DNA of 64,000 nt, taken from positions 61,994,985-62,058,984 of the forward strand of contig CM044321.1 in NCBI GenBank assembly GCA_024291935.2, read 5' to 3'. Both the position numbers and the translations under genes were made by a program. This document shows positions 22,630 through 35,674 of the stretch, one piece after another. The notes beneath the pieces are model-generated. The model saw nothing but the letters and a program-made list of their open reading frames with translations. It searched no databases and was not told the DNA's origin. Each line of letters opens with the position of its first letter. Position 1 is the first letter of the stretch. This DNA comes from Okapia johnstoni (lineage: Eukaryota; Chordata; Mammalia; Artiodactyla; Giraffidae).

Positions 22630-22870
22630 CCAGTTAACAATGCTGTGATAGCTTCAGGTGGACAGCAGAGAGACTCAGCCATGCATATATATGTATCCAT
22701 TCTCCACCAAACTCCCCTCCCATCCAGGCTGCCACAAAACACTGAGCAGAATTCCCTGTGCTATATAGTAGGATCTTGCTGGTTATTCATTTTACATATA
22801 GCAGTGTATACATGTCCATCCCAAACTCTCTAACCATCTTTTCATTAATTAAAGACGCTGGTTTGTAAAA
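22630..22870 (-). repeat. L1 3'-end fragment
   Basis: Reverse L1 3'UTR: AGTTAACAATGCTGTGATAG, then CAGAATTCCCTGTGCTATAT and CAGTGTATACATGTCCATCC. Same region as the minus-strand piece at 41370-41822. Confidence 0.75.
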
Positions 22871-23468
22871 CACCAAACATTTGGTTTTAAAAACATTTGC
22901 CTTTTATACTGCATTTTGGCCTTTCTATCCAATAATCCAGTGTTTTGAATGTCAAATGTGGCATGCCCAGTCCTCACTACGCCATCGCCATTGCCGTGAA
23001 CACTCTTCACTCCTCCTCACTGGGATAACTCTTGCTCCTCTCGAGTTTCAGTTTAGAAGTCACTTGTACCAGGGAGTCCCCTGTTTTCTTCATCAGAGCC
23101 CTCCCTCCCTCCAGCCCTGGCAGGCTTGCATCCCCCACCTTGAGCTCTCTAAGGGAAGGATTCAACCTCCTTTATTCACTGATGTTTTCCTAACAATGCC
23201 TGGCCATAGGTTGCTCAATTAACATTTGTAGAATGAATGAACATCCTATAAAATAGGACCATTGATTTGCCAGAGCAAATGAACAAATACAGGAAGTCCC
23301 CTACCTATGAACCTTCAAGTTTCGAACTTTCAAAGATGCGAACATGCAGTCATTCGTATGTCCAAACACAAAGGTTAGTTCACATGTCTGGTGTATATTG
23401 TCATGTGTGTGCATCCTCTACAAGTGGTTGTGCTTTTGTGTACCCTATTATACAGTACTATATAGAGT

Positions 23469-23682
23469 GGGTTTTCCAGGTGGTTCAGTGGTAACAAATC
23501 AGCCTGACAATGCAGGAGATGCAGGTTCGATCCCTGGGTAGGGGAAGATTCCTTGGATGAAGAAATGGTAACCCACTCCAGTATTCTTGCCTGTCATGGA
23601 CAGCGGAGCCTGCAGGCTACAGTCCATGGGGTCACAAAAGAGTCGGACATGACCGAGCAACTAAGCACGCACACACGTACCG
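23469..23682 (+). repeat. Bov-tA SINE inside the Tigger element
   Basis: Sense copy, GGGTTTTCCAGGTGGTTCAG head to AAGAGTCGGACATGACCGAG and a CACACA tail. Flanked by an 8-nt direct repeat TATAGAGT at 23461-23468 and 23683-23690. Confidence 0.92.
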
Positions 23683-23898
23683 TATAGAGTACAGTAATAC
23701 AGTATCTTTATTTTGAACCCAGAAGGTCCTGAAGCAGGTGTAAAGACAGCAGTGATGTAGCTGATATTGCTGTACTATAAGATGAAAAATGTTTTCTTAA
23801 TTCTTTGTGTTTTGTATGTATTATTATCTTATTATAGTGCAGTTACAGCTATAAACCTATTATAGTACTATATGGCAAATTGTGTTAGTTGGGTGAAA

Positions 23899-24095
23899 AG
23901 TGTTAGTTGCTCAGTCATGTCTGACTCTTCGGGACACGATGGACTGTAGCCCACCAAGCTCCTCTGTCCACAGAATTTTCCAGGCAAGAAAAATTTTCAG
24001 GGTTGCCATTTCCTTCTCCAGGGGATCTTCCTAACCCAGGGGTTGAACCCATGTTTCCTGCATTGCAGGTGAATTCTTCACCATCTGAGCCATCA
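23899..24095 (-). repeat. Bov-tA SINE inside the Tigger element
   Basis: Reverse copy: AGTGTTAGTTGCTCAGTCAT, GACTGTAGCCCACCAAGCTC, and TCACCATCTGAGCCATCA at the head. Confidence 0.9.
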
Positions 24096-24729
24096 CTGCT
24101 TACCAAGATTAACTTTGCTGGACTTAGGAACAAACTGGACTCACCAGTTTGGTGTCAGAATGGAATCGTTCGTATGTAGGGAACTGACTGTGTGTCTTTG
24201 TGGTGGGTGAGTTAGAAGACCACAGTCCTTAGCAGCAGACAATGGGGGTTAGAAAGCCTCAGGAGGATGAAGAACTTGTCTTTGCAGTAAAATGACTGTG
24301 GAGGGCAGCCCTTTGAATCTGGAGCAAGCCCACAGGGGCGAGGGAAAGCCACCACCATGAACTCCAAGAGAAGAGACTTTTTTTTACTTTCACTTTTAAA
24401 ATACTTTGCCTTGCGGGCTTTTCCAGGTTAGATGTGCATCAGATTTATCCAAGGAGATTTAAAGATACCAAGGCTCAGTCTCACCTCGCATTTATCGAAT
24501 CAGAATTTCTGGTTGGTGACCCCCAGGCACCAGTGCTGTCTCTTTTTCTTTCTTATTTTTCAGTGGACTGTAGTTTTTAGAGTAGTTTTCAGTTCACAGC
24601 AAAATTGTGCAGAAGGTACAGAGATTTACATATACTCGCGTTCCATCCATGTATCACATCAGTGCTTTTGAAAACTTCTACAGGTCTCAGCAATCTGCAG
24701 GTTGTTTTTGCTTATGTTTTAGCAAACAG

Positions 24730-24870
24730 TAACTCGTGGTTAGATACAATAGTATCTTACTTCATCTTTACAGCCACCCTATGAGGTATGTGAATCCTGT
24801 TTTCACAGATAAGGAAACTAAGGATTAGGGAAATTAAGAGATTTGCCTGAAACCACACATCAGGGAAAAA
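24730..24870 (+). repeat. MIR-like fragment
   Basis: Shows the mammalian MIR core pattern: CCACCCTATGAGGTATGTGA, then ACAGATAAGGAAACTAAGGA and GAGATTTGCCTGAAACCACA. Confidence 0.6.
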
Positions 24871-24911
24871 GTGGATTACAATCCATACCAAGAAAAAGTG
24901 TGTGTCCTTGT

Positions 24912-25127
24912 GTGTATGCTCAGCTGAGCCGGTCGTGTTCGACTCTTTGCGACCCCATGGACTGTAGCCCGCCAAGATCCTCCACCCATGGAATCCTTCA
25001 GGCAAGAATACTGGAGTGGGTTGCCATGTCCTCCTCCAGGGGATCTTCCCAACCCAGGGATCAAACCCACATCTTTGTCTCTTGCATTGACAGGTGGATT
25101 CTTTACCTCGGAGCCACCTGGGAAGCC
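24912..25127 (-). repeat. Bov-tA SINE
   Basis: Reverse copy with CGACCCCATGGACTGTAGCC, AGGCAAGAATACTGGAGTGG and a GAGCCACCTGGGAAGCCC head. Confidence 0.92.
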
Positions 25128-27582
25128 CTGCGTGCCCTTAAGCTAACTAACCTTAACCTAGGCAAGAGAGAGGTCATAATACACAAGGTGGTCACAAGAT
25201 GTTAACGAACATAACGTTCACCCCACAATTCAATAAATGGGAGTTTATCATACAGAAATGTTAACATAAACATACAAAGATACATACACAGGTATATGTT
25301 GTACTTCATTTATACTAGGGCACAACTGAAAACAAGCGCAAAATCCCTCAGAAGGAGACTGATTGTATTAAGTTCATTCATAAACTGAAACACCAGGCTA
25401 GGAAGTTGATTTTTTTCCTTTCCTTTTTTAAAGGTATATATGCATATATAAAAGCAAGTCAGACATTGATGTCTGGTTAAAGACAGTTTTGTGATTTTAC
25501 ACCCTCTACTTGGCTTCATCAGCAGTAACGAGAGATTAAAAATGAAAGACAGCATGACATTTCTTTTTGGTAGCTTTGAAGATTTCCACTTATCATTATT
25601 ATACTTGATAAGGAATGGGACAGCTGTGCTCAAAAGAAGGTAAGCATTTCTGTGAACTAAAAATGTAACAGAACAACAGGACATCATAGTGGTGAGTGGA
25701 GCCAGAAGTGAATGCTTCTGCTGGTATTTTAAGGCTGTGAACCAATACTGGAATCAAAGAAACCAAATAAAAACAGAATTCAAGGGCAAAATATAGATTA
25801 TTTTCAGCGATCAAAGACAAAGGTTTACTCACCTATAGATACACACTGAGAAATTGCTAAAAGTACAGAAAAAAAGCAAAATCAAAGAGAAGAACTGAAT
25901 GACAGAGACTTGGCTGAGCAACTGATAAAATATGCTGGTAAATCCAACTACTTATTGCAAGCATAAATGATCATCATAAGTGATACTTTCAACTTAATGC
26001 TGAAACTGAAACTTGAAACAACAGAGAGGAAGTTATGAATGGAAGAGTTCAATGGGTCTCTAAACTCTTCCATGGCCTTGTCTTTTTCAAGAGAGTAAAC
26101 TTTGTTAGGCAGATAGTAAAGTATCTTCATTAAAATTATGACTTTCCACCAATAGGACAGAAACCAGCAGAAAATAAAAGTCACAAAGGATACAGAAAAC
26201 TTTCTTGGCAAAAGAAGAAGCTGTAAAGGAAAAATCCACACAGACAGATGCCAAATAAAAAGCACAAATATATTACTTATTTAGAATAAGGTAAACTGTT
26301 TAACTTTTCTTATTTAAAACCGATAGACTGGATTAAAAAACAAAAAGACTTATAAACATAGCTGTAAACAAAACTGGAGGAAAACAGGTAAAATAAAAGG
26401 ATGCAAGAAGGCTATATTAAGCCAATAAGAAAAAAGCAAGGTGGTGTAGAATATATATCGAATATATATCAAACTGCTAACTTGTTATTTCCTAGAGATG
26501 GGGTTAGGAGGAAATTTTACCTCCTTTGCTACGCATTTCTTCCACACACTAATTTGCTATACAGTTTACTTTTGTTTTTTCCAAGTACCATCTATTACTT
26601 TTGTATATAGGAAGAAAAACAAAATCAGGTTAACGTCCTTCTATAAATAACATCTTTAAAAAAACTAATGTTAAACAATTTTGACTGGGCCTTTCTGTAC
26701 TTTTCTTTCAAAAAATATATAAACATTCTTAAGAACGACTTCATATTTAGTCCTTAACAAGCATTTTCAAAATTCCTGTTGGAAAAATAAAGTTCAAATA
26801 TAGGTTTAGTATATATCAGTTTAAAGGCATGTTTTGACATTTCTTTCCCTTGCCAACTATAATTTCTTCAGAAAGAAGAAAGGAAAGACAGGACATGTCT
26901 AATAATGCTGATAACTTAAGGACTGAAACTTTCCAAGATTTCAGCTGAGAGTATGTGGGGAGCTTTTCTCCAGAAAAGACAATGTTATCAGAGATTCTAC
27001 TGTCAATCTAGTTTTACTCCCAAACTCTGATTTTGTCATTTTCAGGGTTGATATAAGTTTAAAATAAAATTTAAATGTCAAGGTCATTAGAGTTTTCTAC
27101 CATCCAGTAGCCTCTGAAGAAGGCTTCCTGAATATTATTTATTCAACAAATACTGTTGAGAACCCACCTCTAGAAGAGTGTTTTTAAGACTTTTAATATT
27201 TGTTTCATATAAGCAAGGGACAGGAAGGAAAGCTGATCATAACTCACTAATTGATTTCTCAACTCAATGGATTCAATGTACAATTCCCTAACCACTATTC
27301 TTTATGGCATCTAAAACCTAATGTAATGATAAACACTAGAGAAATAAAAGATATTTTGCATATGTGAAAAAGATATTTACTATCTCATGTGTGTAACAGA
27401 AAAAAGATCTGAAAACAACTTAAATGCTCATCAAAAGGGAATTTTTAAAATACGTTACAGCCACGCTGTGAAATATTGTATAGCCATTTAAAAGGATTAG
27501 TCGGGTTTATGTGTACCACCATAACGTTTTTCATGCTACACTGTTATGTGAAGTAAGTATAACATAAAACAATATTCACAAC

Positions 27583-27783
27583 ACAGTCGTTCAGTCATGT
27601 CCGACTCTTTGTGATCCCATGGACTGCAGCCCACCAGGCTCCTCTGTCCATTGAATTCTCCAGGCAAGAATACTGGAGTGGGTTGCTATCCCCCTTCTCC
27701 AGGGGATCTTCCCAACCCAGGGATCAAACCTGGGTCTCCTGCATTGCAAGCAGATTCTTTTACCATCTGAATCAGCAAGGGAA
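27583..27783 (-). repeat. Bov-tA SINE
   Basis: Reverse copy: CAGTCGTTCAGTCATGTCCG, GACTGCAGCCCACCAGGCTC, and a head decayed to CTGAATCAGCAAGGGA. Confidence 0.92.
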
Positions 27784-27825
27784 GGACGAGTAAAATAGCA
27801 AACATTAACTGAGTATTTTTAGCGT

Positions 27826-27920
27826 GCCTGAATTGTTCTAAGCACTAATAACCCTTTGAGGTAGGTTTGTTATCATCTCTACTATACAAATAAGGAAACT
27901 GAAGTCCAGGAATTCAAGAT
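27826..27920 (+). repeat. MIR-like fragment
   Basis: TTCTAAGCACTAATAACCCT, GAGGTAGGTTTGTTATCATC and AATAAGGAAACTGAAGTCCA follow the MIR core order. Confidence 0.6.
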
Positions 27921-28755
27921 CAATAGGCAGTAAGTGGGAAGGAAGACAGACTGTCGCCCATATTCTAGGAAATATGTGCTCGTTGCTTCTTTGCTATAAC
28001 AACAATTAATTCTAGTCAAAGTCAAAAGAAATGTGTGCATGTGACTGTGTATACAGAAAAGCCACACATGGTACTCAAGTGACCTCAAGGGAGACGGATG
28101 GGTTTGACGAGGAAGCTAAGACTACTGCCGTTTAGTTGATGTACTTCTATTTGGTTCTCATGCAATAATTTTGTAATAAAAATATTAACACTAAGCAAGA
28201 ATTAATCTGCATAACATACCTCCATGAAACACAACCTCAAAATATCAAATCCAATATTTCTTAAAATATTAGATTCAAGAAAAGTATTTATGACAAAGCA
28301 GAGAGTTTCTTCTCTCTTGTTAAGATCTGAAACATTTTTAACTCTTAACAGATTCTGGCCTCTTTACCACTGCTGCAGTATTTTGCAGTGCTGTGGAGGA
28401 GTGTGCTTTCCAGGGAACTGAGTAGTTATTGTGCTTTTCAAAAAATCATTATCTAAGAGTCTGAAAGGCCCTACAGAGTTGGTGTCTTTCCATTTTCACA
28501 TATAACCCCTTTCCAGTTGACAGTCAAGCAAATCCAGCCAGCTCACACTTCTCATGTTGCACTTTTCACACTCGATTCACTCACTCACTCCTCTCCCTCA
28601 TTAGGCAGAGACACCCCCAAAGGCAGAAATCAAGTATTGTTCATTTGCAGTCATCTGTAAACTCCAATGAGAAGCCTAGAGCCTGACACATGAGATCATA
28701 AAAAAAAATGTGTGCAGACTGCTTCCGGTGTTACCAACACAAATCATCACATTAG

Positions 28756-29062
28756 GGCTTCCCCGGTGGTCCAGTGGTCAAGAATCTGCCTTGCAATTCA
28801 GGTGACACTGACTCGATCCCTGGTCTGGGAAGAGCCCACATACCTCGTGGCGACTAAGCCTGTGGGCTAACAATGACTGAGCCCATGTGCTGCAGCTGTT
28901 GAAGTCTGCATGCCTTAGAGCCTATGCTCCATCCACAGCAAGAAAAGCCACTGCAATGAGAAGAGCCAGCGCAACTAGAGCAGCCCCAGCTTGCTGCAAC
29001 TAGAGAAAGCAAGGAAGACCCAGGACAGCCAGAAATAAATCATAAAAAAAATAAAAAAAACA
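28756..29062 (+). repeat. CHR-type SINE, long form
   Basis: Sense copy of about 300 nt. tRNA-like head GGGCTTCCCCGGTGGTCCAG with a B-box-like GACTCGATCCCTGG; then a non-tRNA body containing AAAGCCACTGCAATGAGAAG and an A-rich tail. Confidence 0.85.
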
Positions 29063-29214
29063 CAAAGTAATCATTACGTTTCTAAATCGCATTTTGTGAA
29101 AACACACCAATAAATATTACAGTTAGTGTAAGAGTAATATTATGACGTAATCACTACTTTTGCTGAGTGTCTGCCTCTTTAGGTGACATCAGAATCTCTA
29201 GAATCTTGTTATAT

Positions 29215-29400
29215 CAACCTATGGTGCTCCCAACAGCCTATAGGTTAATAGGCTTGTAAGGTCATTGTTTTTACCTGCTGTTTACAAACCAAATGAAATG
29301 GAGACTTAGATTAAATAATTATCTTAAGGTTACATAGCTTGGATGTAGTAGATGCAGGATTCAAGCCTAAGTCTCTAAGACTGCAAAAGCTGTGCTTCTT
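29215..29400 (+). repeat. MIR-like fragment
   Basis: Contains AAGGTTACATAGCTTGGATG and CAGGATTCAAGCCTAAGTCT, the common MIR core followed by its downstream part. Confidence 0.55.
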
Positions 29401-30863
29401 TTCACGATGTAGTGCTGTCTCTGAAAATGATTAAATAATGGGAAAGTTTGCACTCTAAGAATATTTTTTTTAAAGAAGCGTAATAAGAGTCTGTAAAGAC
29501 AGAGCAGAAATATTCCATGTAAGAGAAAAATTAGAATATGTTATAGATCAATATTTCTCCGTTATGAAGAAAAATGTCTTCATTAAAAATAAAAACAAGA
29601 TCAAACCTTTATAGAAAGGAAAGAAAAATAAGGTGTCACATTGTGCTTAATTTCTCCATTCCTTTAAAATTGTTACTGCTCCCCAAATCACCCATCAGAA
29701 GGCAGGCATGGACATTTTTATTCCTGCTGACTAAAGTGAATTTCATAAGTAAGATTTCAGAATCCATAGAGACTTTGACATCAGGATGATTTATGTGGGA
29801 ATCCCAACAGATGAACGGAGAAAGAGTACGGCCAACGTGGTGTCAGACACAGTCTGTGTGATGTCTCAGGAATAAAGGCATGTGGTTGACACTGGAAAAA
29901 TAAATAACCTTGACCACAGACTGTTCAATAATTGACACTTGAAATACGCCTGCAGGCAGCAAAGGGATTCTAGAATAAATAGCTAAAGCCATTCCATTTC
30001 CAGCTGAGACAATGGGCTCCTCTTTTGCAAGAATCCTCCTTCCCTGTTTTTCCCTGTATTACTCGGTAGCAGAGGGCGATTCTGCTCCATTGCTTCTTAG
30101 TGTAGAACCTCAAAAGTGGTCCAGGACTCTTCCGTCCTCTTGTAGTGTGATGAGGAAAAAAAACCAAAAGAAGCTCTCCTACAAGCCATGAGTGAAGTCC
30201 CCTTTCAGTCATTTCAGAAATGCCTGACACTGGGGAAGTCGACCTCTTTGGTTCTTAGGTTTCTGGTCTGGAATATGGAGAAAATCCAGCCCAGCTGTGC
30301 AAAGTCAGGTCACTAAGCTTTCGGGTCCAGGCACATCCCCTTCCTGGCCTTCTCAGACTGGTGCTTTTCTTGTCGATAACGATACTAGTTGGCAGCTATT
30401 TCTCTCATTTAACATCCATGCGACCTGTTTATGCTGACTATCCCCATGTTTTATTGCAAGGAAAACAGTTGCTTCCTCTCAAGGAAAAATAAGAATTAGA
30501 AAATCATTCTTTCTTATAAATGGTTTGCACAGTAAGGAGAAACCATAAACTCAGAAGATAAAAATATAGATATTATGATTTTCAAACGATTTCTCATATT
30601 CAGATAAAATTTACTCAGTAATATATCTGGGTCCCAAGATAACATCATGTTTCATCATTTCAACTTGTGCTTTGTCTTAATTTATAGAGAATGAAGAGCT
30701 GTCTGATATTTTTAAAAAGCGAGATTAAAAAAATAAAGCCATATAACCTCCTGGGATAAAAGGAACAGCTTCAAGTATTTGGGGGCTTAGGAAGCATTTG
30801 GCATGGCTGGTATGCTACTTGGGATGAGGGGATGGGGGAAAGGGAAAACAGAAGGCATCAGCC

Positions 30864-31003
30864 AGGGACTTCCCTTGTGGTCCAGTGGTGAAAATTCTGA
30901 GCTCCCAGCACAGGGGTTCCAGATTCAATCCCTGGTCAGGGAACTAGATCCCACATGCCACAACTAAGACTCAGTGCAGTCAAATAAATATAAATAAAAA
31001 AGA
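30864..31003 (+). repeat. CHR-type tRNA-derived SINE
   Basis: Sense copy: AGGGACTTCCCTTGTGGTCC head, TCAATCCCTGGTCAGGGAAC, and an AAATAAATATAAATAAAAAA tail. Confidence 0.88.
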
Positions 31004-31202
31004 AGGTAATAGCAGGTCACATGTGCTATGCCAAGGGGTTGGAAGCTTACCCTAGAAGTTGTCACATGACTAGTGGGTTCAGTTTCAAGAAGGGGAGGGA
31101 TGTGATGAAATACGCATGTAAAGGGTCTAAAGGATGGATGCCCATGGCAGGTGGGCAAACTGGAAGCAGAGAGGAATTTAGGCCAGATAACAAAGCTGGC
31201 TG

Positions 31203-31421
31203 GGTGCTTCCCCAGTGGCTCAGCAGTAAAGAATCCACCTGCAATGCAGGAGCCGCAGGTTCAATCCCTGAGTCAGGGAGATCCACTGGAGGAGGGCATG
31301 GGAACCCACTCCAGTATTCTTGCCTGGAGGATTCCACGGGCAGAGGAACTTGACGGGCTACAGTCCATGGGGTCACAAAGAATCAGACATGAGTGAAGCG
31401 ACTTGGCATGCATGCATGCAT
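31203..31421 (+). repeat. Bov-tA SINE
   Basis: Sense copy: GCTTCCCCAGTGGCTCAGCA head, AATGCAGGAGCCGCAGGTTC, and a tail ending AGTGAAGCGACTTGGCATGC followed by GCATGCAT repeats. Confidence 0.92.
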
Positions 31422-31584
31422 GTGAAGCTGGCTAGCACAAGATGGTAGCAGTTCTGATGAGTGAAAAAGACAGTGAACATTTGGAGGTATAAAGGAAACA
31501 GAATCAAGGATTTGGGGTGGAGAGTGGAAGATAAAAGTCTAGTCATGGTAGAACTAGTCACCAAGATCAAAAATTCAGGAGGAG

Positions 31585-31738
31585 GGACTTCCCTGGTGGT
31601 CCAGCAGCTAAGACTCCACATTCCCCATGCAGGGTCCCAATTTCAGCCCCTGGTCAGGGAACTAGATCCCACAACTAAAGAACCCATGTGCTGCGGCTAA
31701 GAGTTGGTGCAGCCAAATAAATAAATGGTAAATAAAGT
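31585..31738 (+). repeat. CHR-type SINE carrying an L1 in its tail
   Basis: Sense copy: GGACTTCCCTGGTGGTCCAG head, CCTGGTCAGGGAACTAGATC, and an AAATAAATAAATGG tail that runs straight into the L1 at 31739. A related 5' flank (TTCAGGAGG, before 31584) reappears as TACAGGAGG after the L1 (31953-31962). Confidence 0.85.
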
Positions 31739-31950
31739 AATTAAAGTCCAGGTTCAATGCATGACACAGGGTGCTTGGGGCTGGTGCACCGAGATGACTT
31801 GGAGGGATGGGATGGGGAGGGAGGTGGAAGGGGGTTCTGGAAGGGGAAAACATGTACACCCATGGTGGATTCATGTCAATGTATGGCAAAACAAATACAA
31901 TATTGTAAAGTTAAAAAACAGAAAATAAACTAATTAATAAAAAAAAAAAA
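31739..31950 (+). repeat. 5'-truncated L1 3' end
   Basis: Same 3'UTR as 8875-9217: GGGATGGGATGGGGAGGGAG, CACCCATGGTGGATTCATGT, CAATATTGTAAAGTT, then an A-rich tail. Confidence 0.87.
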
Positions 31951-32447
31951 GAATACAGGAGGAAAACCAGGTTAGAGCAAGGACTACTGTTCTCTATTTT
32001 TTCCCTTGATCTGCACGGATTTCTTTCAGAAGCTAAGGTGCTAGGGCCATGGTGACTCATATGCCTATATTACTTTCCTTGTTTCAGAAGAAAAGTAAGA
32101 AACCGACTCCTCACATAACTTAATTACTGGGGGTCCCCCACAATGATAGCACAAGAGTTTAATGGAGTTTCCCTCTTCACAGAAATGTCGAGGGATATCA
32201 TGTTTTGAACACGGTAATGAAGTTGTCCTCAGAGAATTAATCAAACCTCTCCTGCTAATAGTTTATTTGTCCTCTCAGTATCTTGAAGTAAGTCTGGTAC
32301 ATAGAGCTGTTAAGATGTGCAGACATTTTAAAGAACTTTATATATTCTGGACCAATGTCAGTTAAGGCAAGCAAGCTAGATGCGTTGGGAGGATAATGAC
32401 CCGTTGGAAAGTGGGTACAAATCTCAGTACATCTTTCAACCCTGTTG

Positions 32448-32665
32448 TATGCTAAGTCGCTTCAATCATGTCCGACCCTTGTGACCCAATGGACTGTAGC
32501 CCGCAAGGCTCCTTTGTCCATGGGATTCTCCAGGCAAGAATACTGGAGTGGGTGGTCATTTCCTTCTCCAGGGGATCTTCCTGACCCAGGGATCAAACAC
32601 GCATCTCCTGCGGCTCCTTGCACTGGTAGGTGGATTCTTGACCACTGAGCCACCAGGGAAGCCCA
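32448..32665 (-). repeat. Bov-tA SINE
   Basis: Reverse copy: GACTGTAGCCCGCAAGGCTC, GCAAGAATACTGGAGTGGGT, GAGCCACCAGGGAAGCCC. Confidence 0.93.
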
Positions 32666-33507
32666 TTGTGTAGTGTAGGTAGTATTTTACCAGTTTACTG
32701 AGCTAGGGACCACACACCACAGATCCACAAAGTGTAAAAGTGCCATCTATACGCTTTACAATTTTTTTCTGTACTTAGAGGATCACCTTGCAGCACCGAG
32801 AATGGGAAGCTCTTTAAAGCTTTCCCTGGCGGTGGGTGCAATCCTGAAAAATCACCCTTCTGAAAAAGCGTGATTCTCAAACAATGACAACAAAAGAAGA
32901 ACGGGTTTCTTGTTGGCATTTTGACCGCAGAGTTCCAGCTTTGTGGCACCCTTCCTGAGATTGTAAAGCAGATTGTTTGTGAAACACCCTCAGGGAAATG
33001 GAAGCTGAGATACATTTCAGCCCTATGAAGTGTAAAGAGAAAGCTGTTTTACTCTCGCAGTGCCAGTATTCTGACTCTTGTGACTTTTAAGTACTTACTG
33101 GTAAAGCTCTACCAGCCCTTTGATTTCTTTCCCCAGGACTGTGTTTAACTCCATGACTGCTGACCTGTTCTGTGATTTGGCTCATCCGGACACTGTAGTG
33201 GTCTTCACGATGATGAAACTGTCACAGCCTGAGGGGATGTGTGACAATGCACATCAATTTCTGGGCTGCCAACTCCCATGACTCAGTCTTCCTGATTCTT
33301 GGTGGGACTTTTCCGGAACCTCAGGCAGCACTCGATGCTGTTTGAAAGCAACCATTGCACGCAGAGCCCGGTTTTATCAGTGGCTGTCTTATATCTCTTT
33401 GCCCATTTTCTTATGGAAATCCTCTATAGACTGGGCCTGTCTTGTTCATCACGGTGTCCTCGGTGCCCTCAGGGGTGCACGCTACTAAGTGTTATGTGGT
33501 GTTGATG

Positions 33508-33567
33508 TATATATATATATACACATATACATATATATATATATATATCGAGAGAGAGAGAGAGTGA
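33508..33567 (+). repeat. TA/CA/GA compound microsatellite
   Basis: Alternating TA runs broken by ACACATATACA, then CGAGAGAGAGAGAGAG. Likely polymorphic in length. Confidence 0.92.
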
Positions 33568-35674
33568 GGGCAGGACAAATACTTTCTCTCTTTCACCCTA
33601 GCACAGCATCTGGGGCATTAGAGATGCTCAGCAAATGTTTTAAATAAACAAATGTCTGAATATATATTATTTCAGTCGTCTGTCTCACTGCATCAGAATG
33701 AAGACCTATTTCTTAGGAAAAGGATGAAGCGATGCTTTATGTCTCTAGAAGTGTGAAGGGAAAAGTTTTATCCATAATTTTAAGTGCTTCGAATTGTTAC
33801 AAATGGCCCAAAGAAAACAGGCTTTTTTAGTTTTAGCTACACTTTATAATTCTAACATACATTATTATTGTGATTCTTTGCAGCACAATGCAGCTCACTG
33901 GTTTTATCAAATGATATTACCTGTATTTTTTACTGGGTAATTTTGCATCTCTCGAGGTCAGTAGCAAGTTTCTTGACGTCGTTTAAGGAAGATTTAAAAG
34001 GCCAATGACCAAAAAAAGGTATGTATATGACTGACAAAGTAGGAGTAAAGGGAGAGAAGAAGAGATGCAAACGTCTGCTTCAGTAAGGCAGAATGAAGAC
34101 ATGCTTCTTAGGGAAATCACAAAATTCATCAGCCTCCTGTGAAAGGTAACATCTACCTGTGCAGGGCAAGGAAGATATCCCAAGAACATGGCGGCCCTTC
34201 AGGACTTCTAATCTGAGATCTCCCTTCAGCTGGTGACAAGTGTCGTAGAGAACCAAACTAAAAAGGGTCACATTTATTCAGTGACCAATTGCTCAACCAA
34301 AGGTTTCAGAAAAGAGTACATAAATTCCAAAACGCTTTCTTAACTTTTCATGCTAAAACGATTAAAGGAGATGCTGTTGTCTATTTAGTAATCGATTTTA
34401 TGAAGCATATATTTTCAACAGACCACAGGTACATATATGTGCACTGTCTGGACTTACTAAATAAATACTCAGACCTCTGTGATTTCACTGTAGTATTTCA
34501 TAGACTCTGACCTCTCTTTACATCATGGAGCACACAGGTCAAGGCTTTAAAAGCTCTGTTTTCAGCTAAGCTGTAGCTTCAGCTTATCAGCATTTTCTTT
34601 GTGTTTTATGATTTAGGCAAAAGGATACATTAGACCTCTGTTGCTAGCGAATAATTTGGAGTTTCTGATGCTGACACTAACAGTTACTAAGAGATCTTTT
34701 CTATGGTTCCAACTCTTATGAAGTTTGTTGTTTTTTTAAATTGTAATATCTCTTTTAATAATAATTTCAAGCTTATTGAAATTGGGCTTATTAACATCTG
34801 AAGTCTAAGATCTGAGAAGTTGTTTCTCACATTTATGTGATTTTTAGCACTAACATGGAGTTCACCTGTGACTGAGATCTTGAAGTTTCTAATGTTTTAG
34901 TGACTTGCTTCCTGGGATTTAGTGATAACAAATCAGCAATATTTATTCTTCGACGTCTATAAGATGGTATTCCATAGCCAGCATTCTCTCTCCCATGTGG
35001 AAAAGGTGGGAGTGAGGCAGATAGTATTACCACGCAAAAGACAAAACAAATAAAAGATGCCATTTATCCACAAGGGCTTGACAAGACAGTTCAAATCCAG
35101 TCCTTCAGATGGGAAAACCTCCCACTAGGCACTTTGCTAAATGATGTGGAAAAGCAATGCTTTACTTTGTGCAATTGAACTGCCAGCCTCCACTCATATG
35201 TTCTCCTAATGATCCTGGATGAATTTTAACTGACAAAGGTGAACCAAAATAATTCATGCACAAGTTAGCCTAATATCTGTAACTGCTAACATTTGAAGTA
35301 TTCTAGGATCATCAAGTGCTGCATGCATAGAAAAGTATACAGCTCGTTTCATCTCTACTAGGAGATGCCTCATGCTATTTTCAAATATTACAGTGTAAAA
35401 TATACACTATGTAATATCCATTAAATATACATGCTGCCAGTACACTATGATGTGGGCAACATACCGATTGGTGCCATGGGCTCTGGTCAGCCTGGCAAAT
35501 TCTTCTCAGCTATTTGACCTTGAGAAGTTTACTTAGTCGTTCAAAGATAATAAAACTGAGTATAACAGAACCATGCTCATAGTCCATGTGTCTCTGTATT
35601 AAATGAAATCATTCAAGTAAAAGGCTTAGCACACCTAAGCTACTGTTATCATATACAATAGTTTATATGACTAT

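Larger units (their letters stand above)
23290..24190 (+). mobile_element. Tigger-like DNA transposon, internally deleted
   Basis: Imperfect terminal inverted repeats: CAGGAAGTCCCCTACCTATG at 23290 and the complement of CGTATGTAGGGAACTGACTG at 24171-24190. The inner part near 23735-23770 resembles the start of a Tigger-family transposase (decayed from M-S-G-S-K-R-K). Most of the transposase is missing. Two SINEs (23469-23682, 23899-24095) are inserted in it. Family assignment is by memory. Confidence 0.7.

Noticed and set aside
28756..28830. tRNA gene-like A and B box sequence
   Set aside because: It is the tRNA-derived head of a CHR-type SINE, followed by a non-tRNA body and an A-rich tail; the same holds for all other tRNA-like blocks here.
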